Below, piece after piece: positions 16,319-25,556 of a DNA stretch of 64,000 nt. Under the pieces are notes generated by a model, which was not told where the DNA came from, did not search any database, and worked only from the letters and a program-made list of their open reading frames with translations. Position numbers and translations under genes: made by a program. Numbering within the stretch: the first letter of the stretch is position 1; each line of letters starts with the position of its first letter. The DNA comes from Mediterraneibacter catenae (lineage in GTDB: Bacteria > Bacillota > Clostridia > Lachnospirales > Lachnospiraceae): NCBI RefSeq assembly GCF_008691045.1, contig NZ_VMSO01000001.1, forward strand, positions 310,001 to 374,000, read 5' to 3'.

Positions 16319-17494
16319 TTAGTGTGCCGTCTTTTTTGACAGAAGTTCATGCATGATCACCATGAGGATCAGCAGAGCCATTATATATACAGGAAACAGA
16401 GCGATACTGATATGATTTGCAATGAGTCCGAAGATCGGCGGCATGAGACATGTGCCTACATAGGCGCTTGCCATCTGGACTCCGATCAGGGCCTGTGACC
16501 GTCCGGCACCGAAATGTGCCGGTGTGGAGTGGATAATGCACGGGTATACCGGAGCACATCCGAGACCGATAAGAATCAGGCCGGCAAGCGAGATGATATG
16601 GGGACCGGGCAACAGCATAACGATCACGCCGATCGCAATAATGCTCTGTCCCAGCCGGATCATCTGCGAGTCCTGTAATTTCATGGCGATAAATCCGTTT
16701 ATAGCGCGTCCGACGGTTATGCCGATGAAGAACATGCCGGCAAATCGTGCGGCAGTTTCTGCAGAAACTCCTTTAAATAAGGTGAGATAACTGCTGGCCC
16801 ACAAGCCGGCAGTCTGCTCGATCGCGCAGTAACAGAAGAAACACAGCATGACCTCTTTTGCTCCCGGAATCTTTATGATCTGAGGAAGTGCAAGAGGTTT
16901 TTCGAGTGCCGTATTTTCATTTGTATTTCCGGGCGACTCTGAAGTTTTTCGCTCTTTCCACAGGGGCAGGCTGAAGACCAGAATCGCGGTCAGCACAATC
17001 TGAAGCACGCCGATGTACAGATACCCTGTGTTCCATGTCTTTCCGCCGGACAGTGCAAATCCCATTATATAAGGGCCGACTGTGGCTCCTACACCCCACA
17101 TGCAGTGAAGCCAGCTCATGTGATGACTTTCATAATGAAGAGCAACGTAATTATTCAGTGCAGCGTCCACGCTTCCTGCGCCTAATCCGTAGGGAACGGC
17201 CCATACACAGAGCATCCAGAAGGCATGGGAAGAAGAGAATCCGAGCAGGGCAATGGCGGTCATTGCCACGCTGATCGCGGTGACCTTACCCGTTCCCAGC
17301 TTTCGTGTCAGCCGGTCGCTCTGCAGACTGGATATGATCGTGCCGAGAGCGATGATCATAGATATGATCCCGGCGTATGAGACAGGAACATCGAACTCCG
17401 AATACATTGTGGGCCAGGCAGATCCCAGGAGGGCGTCCGGAAGCCCGAGACTGATAAAAGCCAGATAAATAATTGCAAGCAGCAGGTGTATCAT
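16319..17494 (-). CDS. MFS transporter (FucP-like sugar porter type)
   Basis: A 391-residue major facilitator with 12 predicted segments. It begins with an uncleaved hydrophobic helix (LAIIYLAFISLGLPDALLGS), then LGTIISSLQSDRLTRKLGTGKV, the typical MFS loop 2-3, and a charged central loop at about 190-215. Layout and length resemble FucP-like and related sugar MFS proteins. Its promoter carries the same AraC-type composite element seen before the GH13 and GH31 glucosidase genes, so uptake of a glucoside or disaccharide is a reasonable inference. AAGGAG precedes ATG 17494. Confidence 0.85.
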   Translation of the reverse strand: MIHLLLAIIYLAFISLGLPDALLGSAWPTMYSEFDVPVSYAGIISMIIALGTIISSLQSDRLTRKLGTGKVTAISVAMTAIALLGFSSSHAFWMLCVWAVPYGLGAGSVDAALNNYVALHYESHHMSWLHCMWGVGATVGPYIMGFALSGGKTWNTGYLYIGVLQIVLTAILVFSLPLWKERKTSESPGNTNENTALEKPLALPQIIKIPGAKEVMLCFFCYCAIEQTAGLWASSYLTLFKGVSAETAARFAGMFFIGITVGRAINGFIAMKLQDSQMIRLGQSIIAIGVIVMLLPGPHIISLAGLILIGLGCAPVYPCIIHSTPAHFGAGRSQALIGVQMASAYVGTCLMPPIFGLIANHISIALFPVYIMALLILMVIMHELLSKKTAH

Positions 17495-17525
17495 ATTATG
17501 TTCTCCTTAGTTTGGGTTGATTACT

Positions 17526-17581
17526 ATTATAGTGCTGTAAGATCGGAAACGCTTGCAGTATACTGCAGGATTATAACACAA
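17526..17581 (-). promoter_or_regulatory. Composite AraC-type operator (site A) and promoter of the MFS gene
   Basis: Read on the minus strand: TTGTGTTAT (17581-17573), 15 bp, TGCAA (17557-17553), 21 bp, TATAAT (17531-17526). The TGCAA half lies in a perfect palindrome TGCAGTATACTGCA (17554-17567). The layout is the same as site B to the base pair. Confidence 0.65.
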
Positions 17582-17618
17582 AAATGCTCTCGGCCGTTTT
17601 AAACAGCCAAGAGCAGAT
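17582..17618 (-). terminator. Terminator downstream of asnA
   Basis: On the minus strand GCTCTTGGCTG and CGGCCGAGAGC form an 11-bp stem followed by ATTTTTG. It ends directly against the AraC-type operator of the MFS gene. Confidence 0.8.
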
Positions 17619-17678
17619 TATAGATTATAATTCCGTAAATCTGAAGCCGGATGTGAGCTGTAATAAGCTGTATGCCGG

Positions 17679-18689
17679 TTACAGCAGATTGATTCCGTGC
17701 GCAAGCGCCTCTTCTGACACATCATCCGGCCACAGTGAGGACTGCACCTCTCCGATATGTGCCTTGCGCAGGTAGTACATACAGATACGTGACTGACCGA
17801 TTCCGCCGCCTACTGTATAAGGCAGCTCCTTGTTCAGCAGGGATTTCTGGAACGGAAGTTCGGCACGCTCTTCACAGCCTGCAGTTTTAAGCTGGCTTTT
17901 AAGAGAATCCTCGTCTACGCGGATTCCCATGGAAGAGAGTTCCAGTCCCATATCAAGCACAGGATAATATACAATAATATCTCCGTTTAATTCCCAGTCA
18001 TCATAGTCCGGAGCACGCCCGTCATGCCTCTCACCTGAAGCAAGAACCTTCCCGATCTGAGAAATGAATACTGCACCTTTGGCTTTGGCAATTCTGTTTT
18101 CCCGCTCTTTTGGAGTACAGTCAGGAAACATGTCTTCAAGTTCCTGAGAAGTAATAAAGAAGATATCATCCGGCAGCAGCGGCTCGATATAGTTATATCT
18201 CCTGGATATATAATCTTCAGTATCCTTCAGGGCACTATAGACTTTGCGGACAGTGTATTCGAGTGTCTCCATGTTGCGCTCTTCTTTTGAAATAATCTTC
18301 TCCCAGTCCCACTGATCAACATAGAGTGAGTGGATATTATCTGTATCTTCATCGCGGCGGATGGCACTCATATCGGTATAAAGTCCTTCTCCGGAGTGAA
18401 AACCGTATTTTTTCAATGCGTAACGTTTCCACTTTGCAAGAGAGTGGACGATTTCTGCTTCTGCGTCACCCTGCTCTTTGATTCCGAATGATACCGGACG
18501 CTCCACTCCGTTTAAGTTGTCATTCATACCCGATTCCGGACGGACGAACAGAGGTGCGGACACACGTGTCAGATGCAGTGATTTGGCAAGCGCCCGCTCA
18601 AAATGGTCTTTTACTTCTTTGATAGCTACCTCGGTCTCACGGATTGTGAGCGGCGAGAAGTAGCCTTCTGGTATTTTCAGGTTTTCCAT
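17679..18689 (-). CDS. asnA: Aspartate-ammonia ligase (asparagine synthetase A)
   Basis: A 336-residue class-II-synthetase-fold enzyme that makes asparagine from aspartate, ammonia and ATP. Typical segments are [20 protein letters not shown]-like near residue 32, the VERPVSFGI segment, the MSAIRRDED and [13 protein letters not shown] segments, [12 protein letters not shown], and the C-terminal [28 protein letters not shown] lies before ATG 18689. It lies 103 bp downstream of a MarR gene in the same direction; no T-box leader is visible in that gap. It ends at a clear terminator. Confidence 0.96.
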   Translation of the reverse strand: MENLKIPEGYFSPLTIRETEVAIKEVKDHFERALAKSLHLTRVSAPLFVRPESGMNDNLNGVERPVSFGIKEQGDAEAEIVHSLAKWKRYALKKYGFHSGEGLYTDMSAIRRDEDTDNIHSLYVDQWDWEKIISKEERNMETLEYTVRKVYSALKDTEDYISRRYNYIEPLLPDDIFFITSQELEDMFPDCTPKERENRIAKAKGAVFISQIGKVLASGERHDGRAPDYDDWELNGDIIVYYPVLDMGLELSSMGIRVDEDSLKSQLKTAGCEERAELPFQKSLLNKELPYTVGGGIGQSRICMYYLRKAHIGEVQSSLWPDDVSEEALAHGINLL

Positions 18690-18792
18690 TGTTAAAACTC
18701 CTTTTTAAATTCATTAATTCTGGCATACATGCATTGGGATTTTGCTGGCACGGTATTTTCTTCTGTTACCTATGCTTTTGCTTCCGCCATCA

Positions 18793-19269
18793 TTACGTCT
18801 CTGCTTTCAGCAGTCCGATATACTGCTCCAGTATCCGGTAAAACGCATCTAAATCCGCTTCACTGCATTGTTCTACAAGATAGGCCGTGGTCTGTGTGAT
18901 ATCTGCTACATCATAAGCCTTGTGGACATTGGCGAGCTGATGCCCCTTCTCCGTGACAAACAGACGAGCTGTCTTTTCATTGTTTTCCAGATGCTTTTTT
19001 TCCACATACCCTGCGGTGATCAGCTTCTTTACAGTCTGGGAGATAGCGCTTTTGCTCTTATGCCATATTTTCGAAAGTTCTGTTGCAGTGATTCCCGGAC
19101 GGTCATTAATATAGGTAAGGGTGTGTATTTCCATCATGTTGCAGTTTTCTGCTTCATAAGTATGCTGGGCATAGATATAGTTGTGATACAAAATGACAAA
19201 TTCGTAGAGCATATCTGCTCTGACTGTCAGTTTTTCATACATTTTGCTGATATCCGAAAAATGGTCCAT
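18793..19269 (-). CDS. MarR-family transcriptional regulator
   Basis: A 158-residue winged-helix protein. DRPGITATELSKIWHKSKSAISQTVKKL (near residues 55-85) is the recognition region, followed by the wing NNEKTARLFVTEKG. It is divergent from the cysteine-lyase/CoA-disulfide reductase/cystine cluster, whose promoter region has palindromes that could be its operators. Such MarR proteins often sense redox or electrophile stress, which would suit the neighbouring thiol genes; this is inference. Confidence 0.88.
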   Translation of the reverse strand: MDHFSDISKMYEKLTVRADMLYEFVILYHNYIYAQHTYEAENCNMMEIHTLTYINDRPGITATELSKIWHKSKSAISQTVKKLITAGYVEKKHLENNEKTARLFVTEKGHQLANVHKAYDVADITQTTAYLVEQCSEADLDAFYRILEQYIGLLKAET

Positions 19270-19411
19270 ACTATTGCTCTTCTCCTGATTTTTCTGCTAT
19301 ATCTCTCAACTCAGTATATTCAATCATACCATATTTAAAATGCCGTTTCAAGATTTTCGTTCATTGCAGTTCTTTTTTCTTTATCTGTCACATGTGTTGT
19401 TAAAATAGTAA

Positions 19412-19540
19412 AGTTTATAAACTATATTGTGCTGTATACCATAAAAATATTGTTAAATATAACTAATTTATATCATAATCAGAATGAATAATTGACATAA
19501 ATTACAATACGCATTATAATATGGTTTAGTTAGAAAACTA
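19412..19540 (+). promoter_or_regulatory. Promoter and candidate MarR operators for the MalY/CoADR genes
   Basis: A consensus promoter TTGACA (19492-19497), 17 bp, TATAAT (19515-19520) precedes the MalY-type gene. A dyad TAGTT-AGAA-AACTA (19527-19540) covers the likely transcription start, and a perfect 12-bp palindrome AGTTTATAAACT lies at 19412-19423 toward the divergent MarR gene. The rest of the 314-bp gap is AT-rich and shows no gene. Confidence 0.6.
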
Positions 19541-19584
19541 TTTCGCTTTTCCGGGAAAGTAAGAGAGAAAGGGTGGTAATTAGA

Positions 19585-20781
19585 ATGGATTTTGAGAAGT
19601 ATTGCCGCGAAAACTGTGTGGAAAGAAAAGGAACAGGCACATTAAAGTGGGATTCTCTGGAAGAGATTTTCGGAGATGCTGATCTGCTCCCCATGTGGGT
19701 TGCCGATATGGAAATCAGATGTCCGCAGTCTGTGCTTGATGCAATGGCAAAACGTGTCTCGCATGGAGTGTTCGGTTACGGTAAGGTGGAAGATTCCTAT
19801 TATGAAGCATTTTTTGCATGGCAGAAAAAGCATCACAATATGGATATTGCCAAAGAGAATGTACGGTTCGCAACCGGTGTGGTAGGTTCCCTGTATGCAG
19901 CAGTAAGAGCATACACAAAGGAGGAGGAGTCTGTAATTATCTGTTCCCCTGTATACTATCCGTTCTATGACGCAGTGCTGAATTCCGGAAGGAAGCTGGT
20001 TACTGTTGAACTGGATAACAATGACGGATACTACACGCTGGATTACGAAAAATTTGAAAAAGAAATAGAAGATAATGACGTGAAGCTGTTTATCCTCTGC
20101 TCACCCCACAATCCGGTGTGCCGTGTATGGACTGAAGAAGAATTGGAAAAAATATTTGATATCTGCCGCAGGCACGGAGTGCTGGTAGTCTCAGATGAGA
20201 TTCATCAGGATTTTGTCTTTGGAGACAACAAATTCATATCTTCTTCAAATTTAAAAGGCGGTGCGTATAAGGATATGCTGATCCTTCTGAACTCTGGCTC
20301 CAAGACGTTCAATCTGGCCGGACTGATTCATTCCCATGTAATCATTTATGATGAGAAGCTGATGGAAACCTATGATAAATATATCCAAAGCATCGGTTCT
20401 CCGGAGGCAAATGTGATGGGACTTGTCGGTATGGAAGCTGCATACCGAGGCGGTGAGGAATGGTTTGAGGATGTAAAGGCTCTGATCTGTCACAACTACG
20501 ATTATATGAAAGGCGAGTTTGCAAGAGAGCTCCCGAAGATTGTTGTAACACCTCTTGAGGGGACTTATCTCTCCTGGATTGATCTGAGAGCCTACATTGA
20601 CGGAACAAAAGTGGAAGAATTTGTCCAGAAGAAATGCCGCCTGGCATGCGATGTAGGCGAATGGTTCAGTTATACCGGTCACGGATTTATCCGCATCAAC
20701 CTTGCTACGGATACGAAGTATATTAAGACAGCGGTGGAAAGCCTTATTAAAAACCTTAAGGAATTAAATGGATTAGACTAA
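19585..20781 (+). CDS. MalY/PatB-family C-S beta-lyase (cystathionine beta-lyase-like aminotransferase fold)
   Basis: A 398-residue fold-type-I PLP enzyme. It opens DFEKYCRENCVERKGTGTLKW and has LPMWVADMEI, the HNPVCRVWTEEEL block, VVSDEIHQDF and the PLP-lysine motif SGSKTFNLAGL (Lys near residue 240). MalY/PatB enzymes cleave cystathionine, cystine or cysteine to thiol, pyruvate and ammonia. ATG 19585 follows GAAAGGGTGG. It is followed 12 bp later by a CoA-disulfide reductase gene and then by a cystine-type symporter, so cystine cleavage is the likely role. Confidence 0.9.
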   Translation: MDFEKYCRENCVERKGTGTLKWDSLEEIFGDADLLPMWVADMEIRCPQSVLDAMAKRVSHGVFGYGKVEDSYYEAFFAWQKKHHNMDIAKENVRFATGVVGSLYAAVRAYTKEEESVIICSPVYYPFYDAVLNSGRKLVTVELDNNDGYYTLDYEKFEKEIEDNDVKLFILCSPHNPVCRVWTEEELEKIFDICRRHGVLVVSDEIHQDFVFGDNKFISSSNLKGGAYKDMLILLNSGSKTFNLAGLIHSHVIIYDEKLMETYDKYIQSIGSPEANVMGLVGMEAAYRGGEEWFEDVKALICHNYDYMKGEFARELPKIVVTPLEGTYLSWIDLRAYIDGTKVEEFVQKKCRLACDVGEWFSYTGHGFIRINLATDTKYIKTAVESLIKNLKELNGLD

Positions 20782-20793
20782 AGGAAGTGAAAC

Positions 20794-22491
20794 ATGGGAA
20801 AACGTATACTTATTATAGGCGGTGTGACGGGAGGAGCTTCTGCGGCCGCACGGATCAGGCGTCTGGATGCAGATGCGTCCATAACGATTTTTGAAAGAGG
20901 AGAACATGTATCCTTCTCTAACTGTTCTCTTCCCTACTATTTGAGCAGGACAGTTGAGGAAGCAGATTATCTGCTTGTAATGACTCCGGAAGGTTTTCGG
21001 GACTCCTATGATATTGAGGTGAGGACAAACAGCGAAGTCCTCGCCATTGATCGGGAATCCAAAAAAATCCGGGTCAAAGATAAAATTGCCGGAGAAGAAT
21101 ATGAGGAGGCCTATGATGAGCTTGTCCTTTCACCCGGCGCCGCTCCGATTCGTCCACGATCCATCGAGGGTGTATTTCTTCCTCACGTATTTACAGTCCG
21201 TAATGTAAATGATATTGTTAATCTCGACCAGTATGTAAGGGAGAAAGACCGGCACAATGTAGCTGTTATCGGAGGCGGATTTATCGGTCTGGAGGTTGCG
21301 GAGAACTTAAAAGAGTCGGGAAAGCACGTCGCAGTAGTGGAGGCAGCGGACCAGGTTATGGCTCCCTTTGACTATGATATGAGCCAGATCCTTCATAAGG
21401 AGCTGCTTGATCACGGTGTGGAATTATATCTGGGAGATGGAGTAAAAGCGATTGCTGAAGATCATGTAACGCTTGTATCCGGCAGGAAAATTCCTGCAGA
21501 TGTGGTAGTTTTGGCAATTGGTGTGCTCCCGGAGACGTCACTTGCCAAAGATGCCGGGCTGGAACTGGGGGTGACCGGGGCCATCAAGGTATCCCCGGAT
21601 TTCCGGACAAGTGATCCGCATATCTATGCGGTGGGAGACGCTATAGAGGTCTATAACAGTTTGACCCGCAAACCGGCAAAACTCCCTCTGGCGGGTCCGG
21701 CACAGCGTCAGGCAAGGACGGCTGCAGATGCCATTTGCGGTAAAGGCGGGGCAAATAAAGGAGTGATAGGCTCCTGCGCGGTACGCATCTTTGGAATGAA
21801 TGCAGCCGCAACCGGACTGAACGAAAAGACAGCAAAGCAAAACGGGATACCCTGCGATTATGTCTATACTATGGCAATGGATAAGGTAGGGCTGATGCCG
21901 GGCAGCGCGCCGGCACATTTCAAACTTGTATTTGAAGTTCCTACAGGAAGAATCCTTGGGGCTCAGTCGATCGGCGCGGGCAATGTGGACAAGCGAATAG
22001 ACGTCATCGCTACAATGATTGCGATGAATGGGACTTTGGAGGACTTAAAGGAGCTGGAGCTCTGTTATTCTCCAATATTCGGGACTGCCAGGGATATCGT
22101 AAATCAGGCTGCACTTGTAGCTCTTAATGTGCTCCACGGGGTATTCAGACAGGTTCATGTAAGCGATGTGAGAGAGCTTGTAGAGAGTGGCGCATACATT
22201 GTAGACGTGAGGACACCGGAGGAATTTGCAGAAGGACATCTTAAAGGCGCGGTGAATATTCCGCTGGGAGAACTGCGGCAGAGAGTCTCAGAGATTCCTG
22301 AAGACTGTCCGGTTTATCTGCACTGCAGAACAAGCCAGCGAAGCTACAATGCAATTATGGCGCTTAAAGGAAGAGGATATGAAAATGTCTATAATATTTC
22401 AGGTTCTTTCCTGGGAATCAGTTTCTATGAGTACTATATGGATACTGTGACCGGACGTGAGAAGATACTTACAGATTATAACTTTATGTAG
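20794..22491 (+). CDS. CoA-disulfide reductase with C-terminal rhodanese domain
   Basis: A 565-residue flavoprotein. The FAD-binding start is IIGGVTGGASAAARIRR, and the active-site Cys44 is in SFSNCSLPYYLSRTVEEAD. The NAD(P)H site is IGGGFIGLEVAENL, followed by YAVGDAIEV. The dimerisation domain ends at about residue 450, and residues about 465-560 are a rhodanese domain with CRTSQRS. CoADR-RHD proteins reduce CoA-disulfide, CoA-persulfide and polysulfide. The position between a C-S lyase and a cystine carrier fits handling of sulfane sulfur released from cystine. AAGGAAG precedes the ATG. Confidence 0.93.
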   Translation: MGKRILIIGGVTGGASAAARIRRLDADASITIFERGEHVSFSNCSLPYYLSRTVEEADYLLVMTPEGFRDSYDIEVRTNSEVLAIDRESKKIRVKDKIAGEEYEEAYDELVLSPGAAPIRPRSIEGVFLPHVFTVRNVNDIVNLDQYVREKDRHNVAVIGGGFIGLEVAENLKESGKHVAVVEAADQVMAPFDYDMSQILHKELLDHGVELYLGDGVKAIAEDHVTLVSGRKIPADVVVLAIGVLPETSLAKDAGLELGVTGAIKVSPDFRTSDPHIYAVGDAIEVYNSLTRKPAKLPLAGPAQRQARTAADAICGKGGANKGVIGSCAVRIFGMNAAATGLNEKTAKQNGIPCDYVYTMAMDKVGLMPGSAPAHFKLVFEVPTGRILGAQSIGAGNVDKRIDVIATMIAMNGTLEDLKELELCYSPIFGTARDIVNQAALVALNVLHGVFRQVHVSDVRELVESGAYIVDVRTPEEFAEGHLKGAVNIPLGELRQRVSEIPEDCPVYLHCRTSQRSYNAIMALKGRGYENVYNISGSFLGISFYEYYMDTVTGREKILTDYNFM

Positions 22492-22543
22492 ATGATGCCA
22501 GGATTGTGGGAGTGCGCAGCACGGAACAATCCGTAGGCATCAT
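22492..22543 (+). other. Strong hairpin between the CoADR and symporter genes
   Basis: ATGATGCC/GGCATCAT (8 bp) encloses GGATTGT/ACAATCC (7 bp) and an apical GTGC...GCAC loop. No T-tract follows, so it may tune mRNA stability inside the operon rather than end it. Confidence 0.55.
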
Positions 22544-22642
22544 GCAGATATCTTTATCAAAAACTGCTTCAGGATATCATAAATGATTCGGTTATCATGC
22601 AATCCCGGGGCGGAAATAAAACCAAAGAGAAGGTGAGAGTAT

Positions 22643-24058
22643 ATGGATAACGTTTTTTTAAAAGACTTTATGATGATTAGTGATTTCAGGACCATTATTT
22701 TTCTGGTTGTACTCGCGGCACTGTTCTATCTGATTCATGTTTTATACCATAAGAAACATATGGATTTCTCTATTGTTGTTCTGATCGGAACCGGGCTGGG
22801 GCTTGTACTCGGACTTGTGATGCAGTTTGTTGCCGGCTTCCCGGATGATCCGATGGAAGTAACATTTGTATCGGAAGCGACAACCTGGTATGCAATGTTC
22901 GGAAGCGGATATCTTAACCTGATCCGTATGATCGTGGTGCCGCTGGTTATGATCTCTATCCTTCAGGTTGTGATCAACATGCAGCAGGGCAAGACCATGG
23001 CCAGTCTGGTAAAAAAGACAATTGCAGTTACCATGGGTATGGTTGCCATCGCTTCTGTAACAGGTATTGTTGTAGGTCTTTTGTTTGGCATCGGACAGGG
23101 GGGCACCATTGTCGAGGAGGGAACAGCTACGGCAAAAGAAATCACTCCGGTAGCTACTACTATCCAGAACCTGATTCCGAACAATATTGTCAGTGCAATG
23201 GTGGACAGCAACATTATCGGACTGGTTATTTTTTCAGCTTTCCTCGGCCTGGCAGTATGGTGGGTAAAACACGATCCTTCAACAGAAGGATTTGCAAAGC
23301 CGTTATATGATCTGATCAATGCAGCGCACAAGGCAATGATCAACATGGCACTCCTGATTCTCGATTACATGCCGTGGGCGGTTATGGCTCTTCTTGCCAA
23401 TACTATCGCACAGAGAGGCCTTTCCTCTATTATCGAGGTGGGAAAATTCATCATTGCGCTTTATGTCGCGGTTATTATACAGTTTATCATTCAGCTGATC
23501 CTGCTTGTGATAAACGGACTGAATCCGGTGGTTTACTTAAAGAAAAGTTTTGCTACTATGCTGCTGGCGTTTACATCCCGTTCCAGTGTCGGATGTCTTC
23601 CTATGACTATTGAAACGCTGACAAAGAAACTCGGAGTTGATCAGGGGACTGCAAGTTTTGTTGCGGGCTTTGGCACAACGGCAGGCATGCAGGGATGTGC
23701 GGGTGTATTCCCGGCTCTGCTGATCATCTATGTATGTAATATCACAGGAACTCCGATTGATATCACAATGATCGTCATGACTATCTTCGTCGTAACCATC
23801 GGTTCTCTGGGCATCGCAGGTATTCCGGGCACGGCTACAATGGCAGCATCAGTAGGACTCTCCGGTGTAGGTATGGGCGCACAGTTCTCGAATGTAAGTC
23901 CGATACTTGCCATTGACCCGATTATCGACATGGCCAGAACGATGTTAAACGTAACCGGATCCCTGACGAATGCACTTGTTGTAGATAAGATGATGGGAAG
24001 TCTGGATATGAAAGCTTATAATGATATGAATGCCGGCCAGGTGGAAAAGAAAAATTAA
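22643..24058 (+). CDS. Dicarboxylate/amino acid:cation symporter, L-cystine (TcyP/YdjN) type
   Basis: A 471-residue DAACS-family carrier. The long N-terminal hydrophobic region, the MFGSGYLNLIRMIVVPLVMISIL segment, the serine-rich hairpin FTSRSSVGCLPMTIETL, and GTTAGMQGCAGVFPALL plus SLGIAGIPGTATMAASVGLSG are family marks; the length matches TcyP/YdjN cystine carriers more closely than glutamate carriers. GAAGGTGAG precedes ATG 22643. Together with the lyase and CoADR upstream it completes a cystine uptake and breakdown set. Confidence 0.87.
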   Translation: MDNVFLKDFMMISDFRTIIFLVVLAALFYLIHVLYHKKHMDFSIVVLIGTGLGLVLGLVMQFVAGFPDDPMEVTFVSEATTWYAMFGSGYLNLIRMIVVPLVMISILQVVINMQQGKTMASLVKKTIAVTMGMVAIASVTGIVVGLLFGIGQGGTIVEEGTATAKEITPVATTIQNLIPNNIVSAMVDSNIIGLVIFSAFLGLAVWWVKHDPSTEGFAKPLYDLINAAHKAMINMALLILDYMPWAVMALLANTIAQRGLSSIIEVGKFIIALYVAVIIQFIIQLILLVINGLNPVVYLKKSFATMLLAFTSRSSVGCLPMTIETLTKKLGVDQGTASFVAGFGTTAGMQGCAGVFPALLIIYVCNITGTPIDITMIVMTIFVVTIGSLGIAGIPGTATMAASVGLSGVGMGAQFSNVSPILAIDPIIDMARTMLNVTGSLTNALVVDKMMGSLDMKAYNDMNAGQVEKKN

Positions 24059-24086
24059 TCAGATAATAATCTGTTATTGTCAGCAA

Positions 24087-24124
24087 GAGCATCACAGTTC
24101 CATCGGACTGTGATGCTCATTTTT
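24087..24124 (+). terminator. Intrinsic terminator after the cystine symporter
   Basis: GAGCATCACAGT and ACTGTGATGCTC form a perfect 12-bp stem with a short loop, followed by ATTTTT. Confidence 0.92.
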
Positions 24125-24205
24125 CGGCAGTTTTGCATGCGTATAATAAAACGGGAGTATATCCCGGAAGAAAAATAAAAATGAAATGAATGGTGAGTGA
24201 CATAC

Positions 24206-25114
24206 ATGACTGAAATTGAATTTAAGAAAGTAGAGCTGGAACACAGGGCTCTGATTTCCGGATTTTTTCATAAATACTGCAGCAGAAGCTGTGAGAGGTC
24301 TTTTGTAAATGTTTATCTGTGGTCCAGATATTATCCTGTTACTTTCGGAATCGTAGAATCTGCGCTGGTATTTAAAAATGAAAGTGAAACAAGGCTGGCA
24401 TTCGCCTTCCCGGCAGGCGAGACCGGTAATGTGAAGCGGGCTCTGGAGCTGCTGGAAAACTACAGCCATGAGCGGGGATGTCCTTTCTGCCTCTATAATA
24501 TTACTGAAAGTAATTTTGCACTTCTGGAAGAATGGTATCCGGGAAGATTTCAGATCAAATATGATGAAGATCTGGCTGATTATGTATATGAAACCGAGAA
24601 ACTTGCCTCACTTTCCGGGAAAAAACTTCACGCAAAACGGAATCATATAAACAAATTTAAGGCCGTATATGAAGGGCGCTGGAGTTATGAACCCATGTCT
24701 TCCGACAATGTGGAAGAATGCTTCCAGATGGCGCTTATTTGGCGTCAGGAAAACGACTGTGAGGAAGAGGAAGAAAAACTTGCTGAAATCTGCGTGGCAT
24801 TGAATTCTTTGCGGCTTTTTGAAGAGCTGGAACTTACAGGGGGAGTCCTGCGGGTGGACGGTGAAGTGGTTGCCTTTACCATTGGAGAACCCCTCTGTGG
24901 AGATACATTTGTCGTCCATATTGAGAAAGCTCTTTCCCGTGTGCCGGAGGCTTATGCGATGATCAACCAGCAGTTTGTCTGTCACTCCTGTATGGATTAC
25001 CGTTATGTAAACCGCGAGGAGGACACAGGATCAGAAGGACTGCGCCAGGCAAAACGTTCTTATCGTCCTGCATTTATGGTGGAAAAAGGATTTGTGACAG
25101 AATGCAGGGGTTAA
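24206..25114 (+). CDS. DUF2156-domain protein (GNAT-fold, LPG-synthase C-terminal-like)
   Basis: A 302-residue soluble protein. SCERSFVNVYLWSRYYPV, KLHAKRNHINKFKAVYE and FTIGEPLCGDTFVVHIEKAL, with YRYVNREEDTGSEGLRQAKRSYRP near the end, are typical of the DUF2156 family. That family shares the GNAT fold of the MprF C-terminal domain, which transfers aminoacyl groups to lipids. There is no membrane domain, so it is not a full MprF. ATG 24206 follows GGTGAG. The substrate is unknown. Confidence 0.8.
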   Translation: MTEIEFKKVELEHRALISGFFHKYCSRSCERSFVNVYLWSRYYPVTFGIVESALVFKNESETRLAFAFPAGETGNVKRALELLENYSHERGCPFCLYNITESNFALLEEWYPGRFQIKYDEDLADYVYETEKLASLSGKKLHAKRNHINKFKAVYEGRWSYEPMSSDNVEECFQMALIWRQENDCEEEEEKLAEICVALNSLRLFEELELTGGVLRVDGEVVAFTIGEPLCGDTFVVHIEKALSRVPEAYAMINQQFVCHSCMDYRYVNREEDTGSEGLRQAKRSYRPAFMVEKGFVTECRG

Positions 25115-25211
25115 CCTGTAAAAACTGCATAGCTGTTGCGGGATTTTGTATAAAGCACAAACATAATTGACTGATAATTAAATGATTGAATGAAAAATAT
25201 CAAAAAAATAG

Positions 25212-25240
25212 TTGACAAAACAGAAATAAAGAGTTATTAT
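25212..25240 (+). promoter_or_regulatory. Consensus sigma-A promoter of the candidate noncoding RNA
   Basis: TTGACA (25212-25217) and TATTAT (25235-25240) are separated by 17 bp. No open frame of convincing size follows, so the transcript starting near 25247 is probably noncoding. Confidence 0.75.
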
Positions 25241-25246
25241 TAATTC

Positions 25247-25556
25247 AACAAATAAAACTGATTGAAAGTTTTAGAGAAACCCATTGAATATCGGAATTGA
25301 GAAATGGGTAATCAGATATAGAGAAAGATCATAATGACGAGAAAGTTATGAGAGAAGTAAAATCTATATCGAAGAAAGATTATCGAGGAACTCAAGTTCA
25401 ATGGGAATTTAAGTAAAGGAGGTACGGACCACCGGGAACATAAGTTAAGTCTATCAATCACAAAAGAAAGATAGAAAGAGGTAAAAGAAAATGATAGAAA
25501 TATCAGTATGAAAGTGGATGTTGATCAAGACAGATTGGTTGGCATCCACTTTCTAT
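25247..25556 (+). ncRNA. Candidate structured noncoding RNA of about 300 nt (raiA RNA is one possibility)
   Basis: The 621-bp gap 25115-25735 has no credible gene but holds a complete transcription unit. Helices seen by eye: AAAACT/AGTTTT (25254-25272); ACCCATT/AATGGGT as a local hairpin; CCCATTGAA (25280-25288) with TTCAATGGG (25397-25405) as a competing long-range helix; GATATAG/CTATATC enclosing TCATAA/TTATGA; GGAGGT/ACCACC near 25420-25435; TCTATC/GATAGA; and TGATA-GAAA-TATCA with a GNRA loop. GAATTGAG in the first loop can also pair with CTCAAGTTC, a pseudoknot. It is not 6S, tmRNA, RNase P or SRP RNA by the motifs I know. The rest of the gap to the WYL gene shows no clear element. Confidence 0.6.

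Noticed and set aside
18690-18792. T-box leader for asnA
   Set aside because: The gap is only 103 bp and shows no specifier loop or T-box sequence.
25420-25440. T-box sequence inside the candidate noncoding RNA (GGAGGTACGGACCACC)
   Set aside because: It resembles a T-box superficially, but the required GGGTGGTACCGCG-like core and a downstream synthetase or amino-acid gene are missing.
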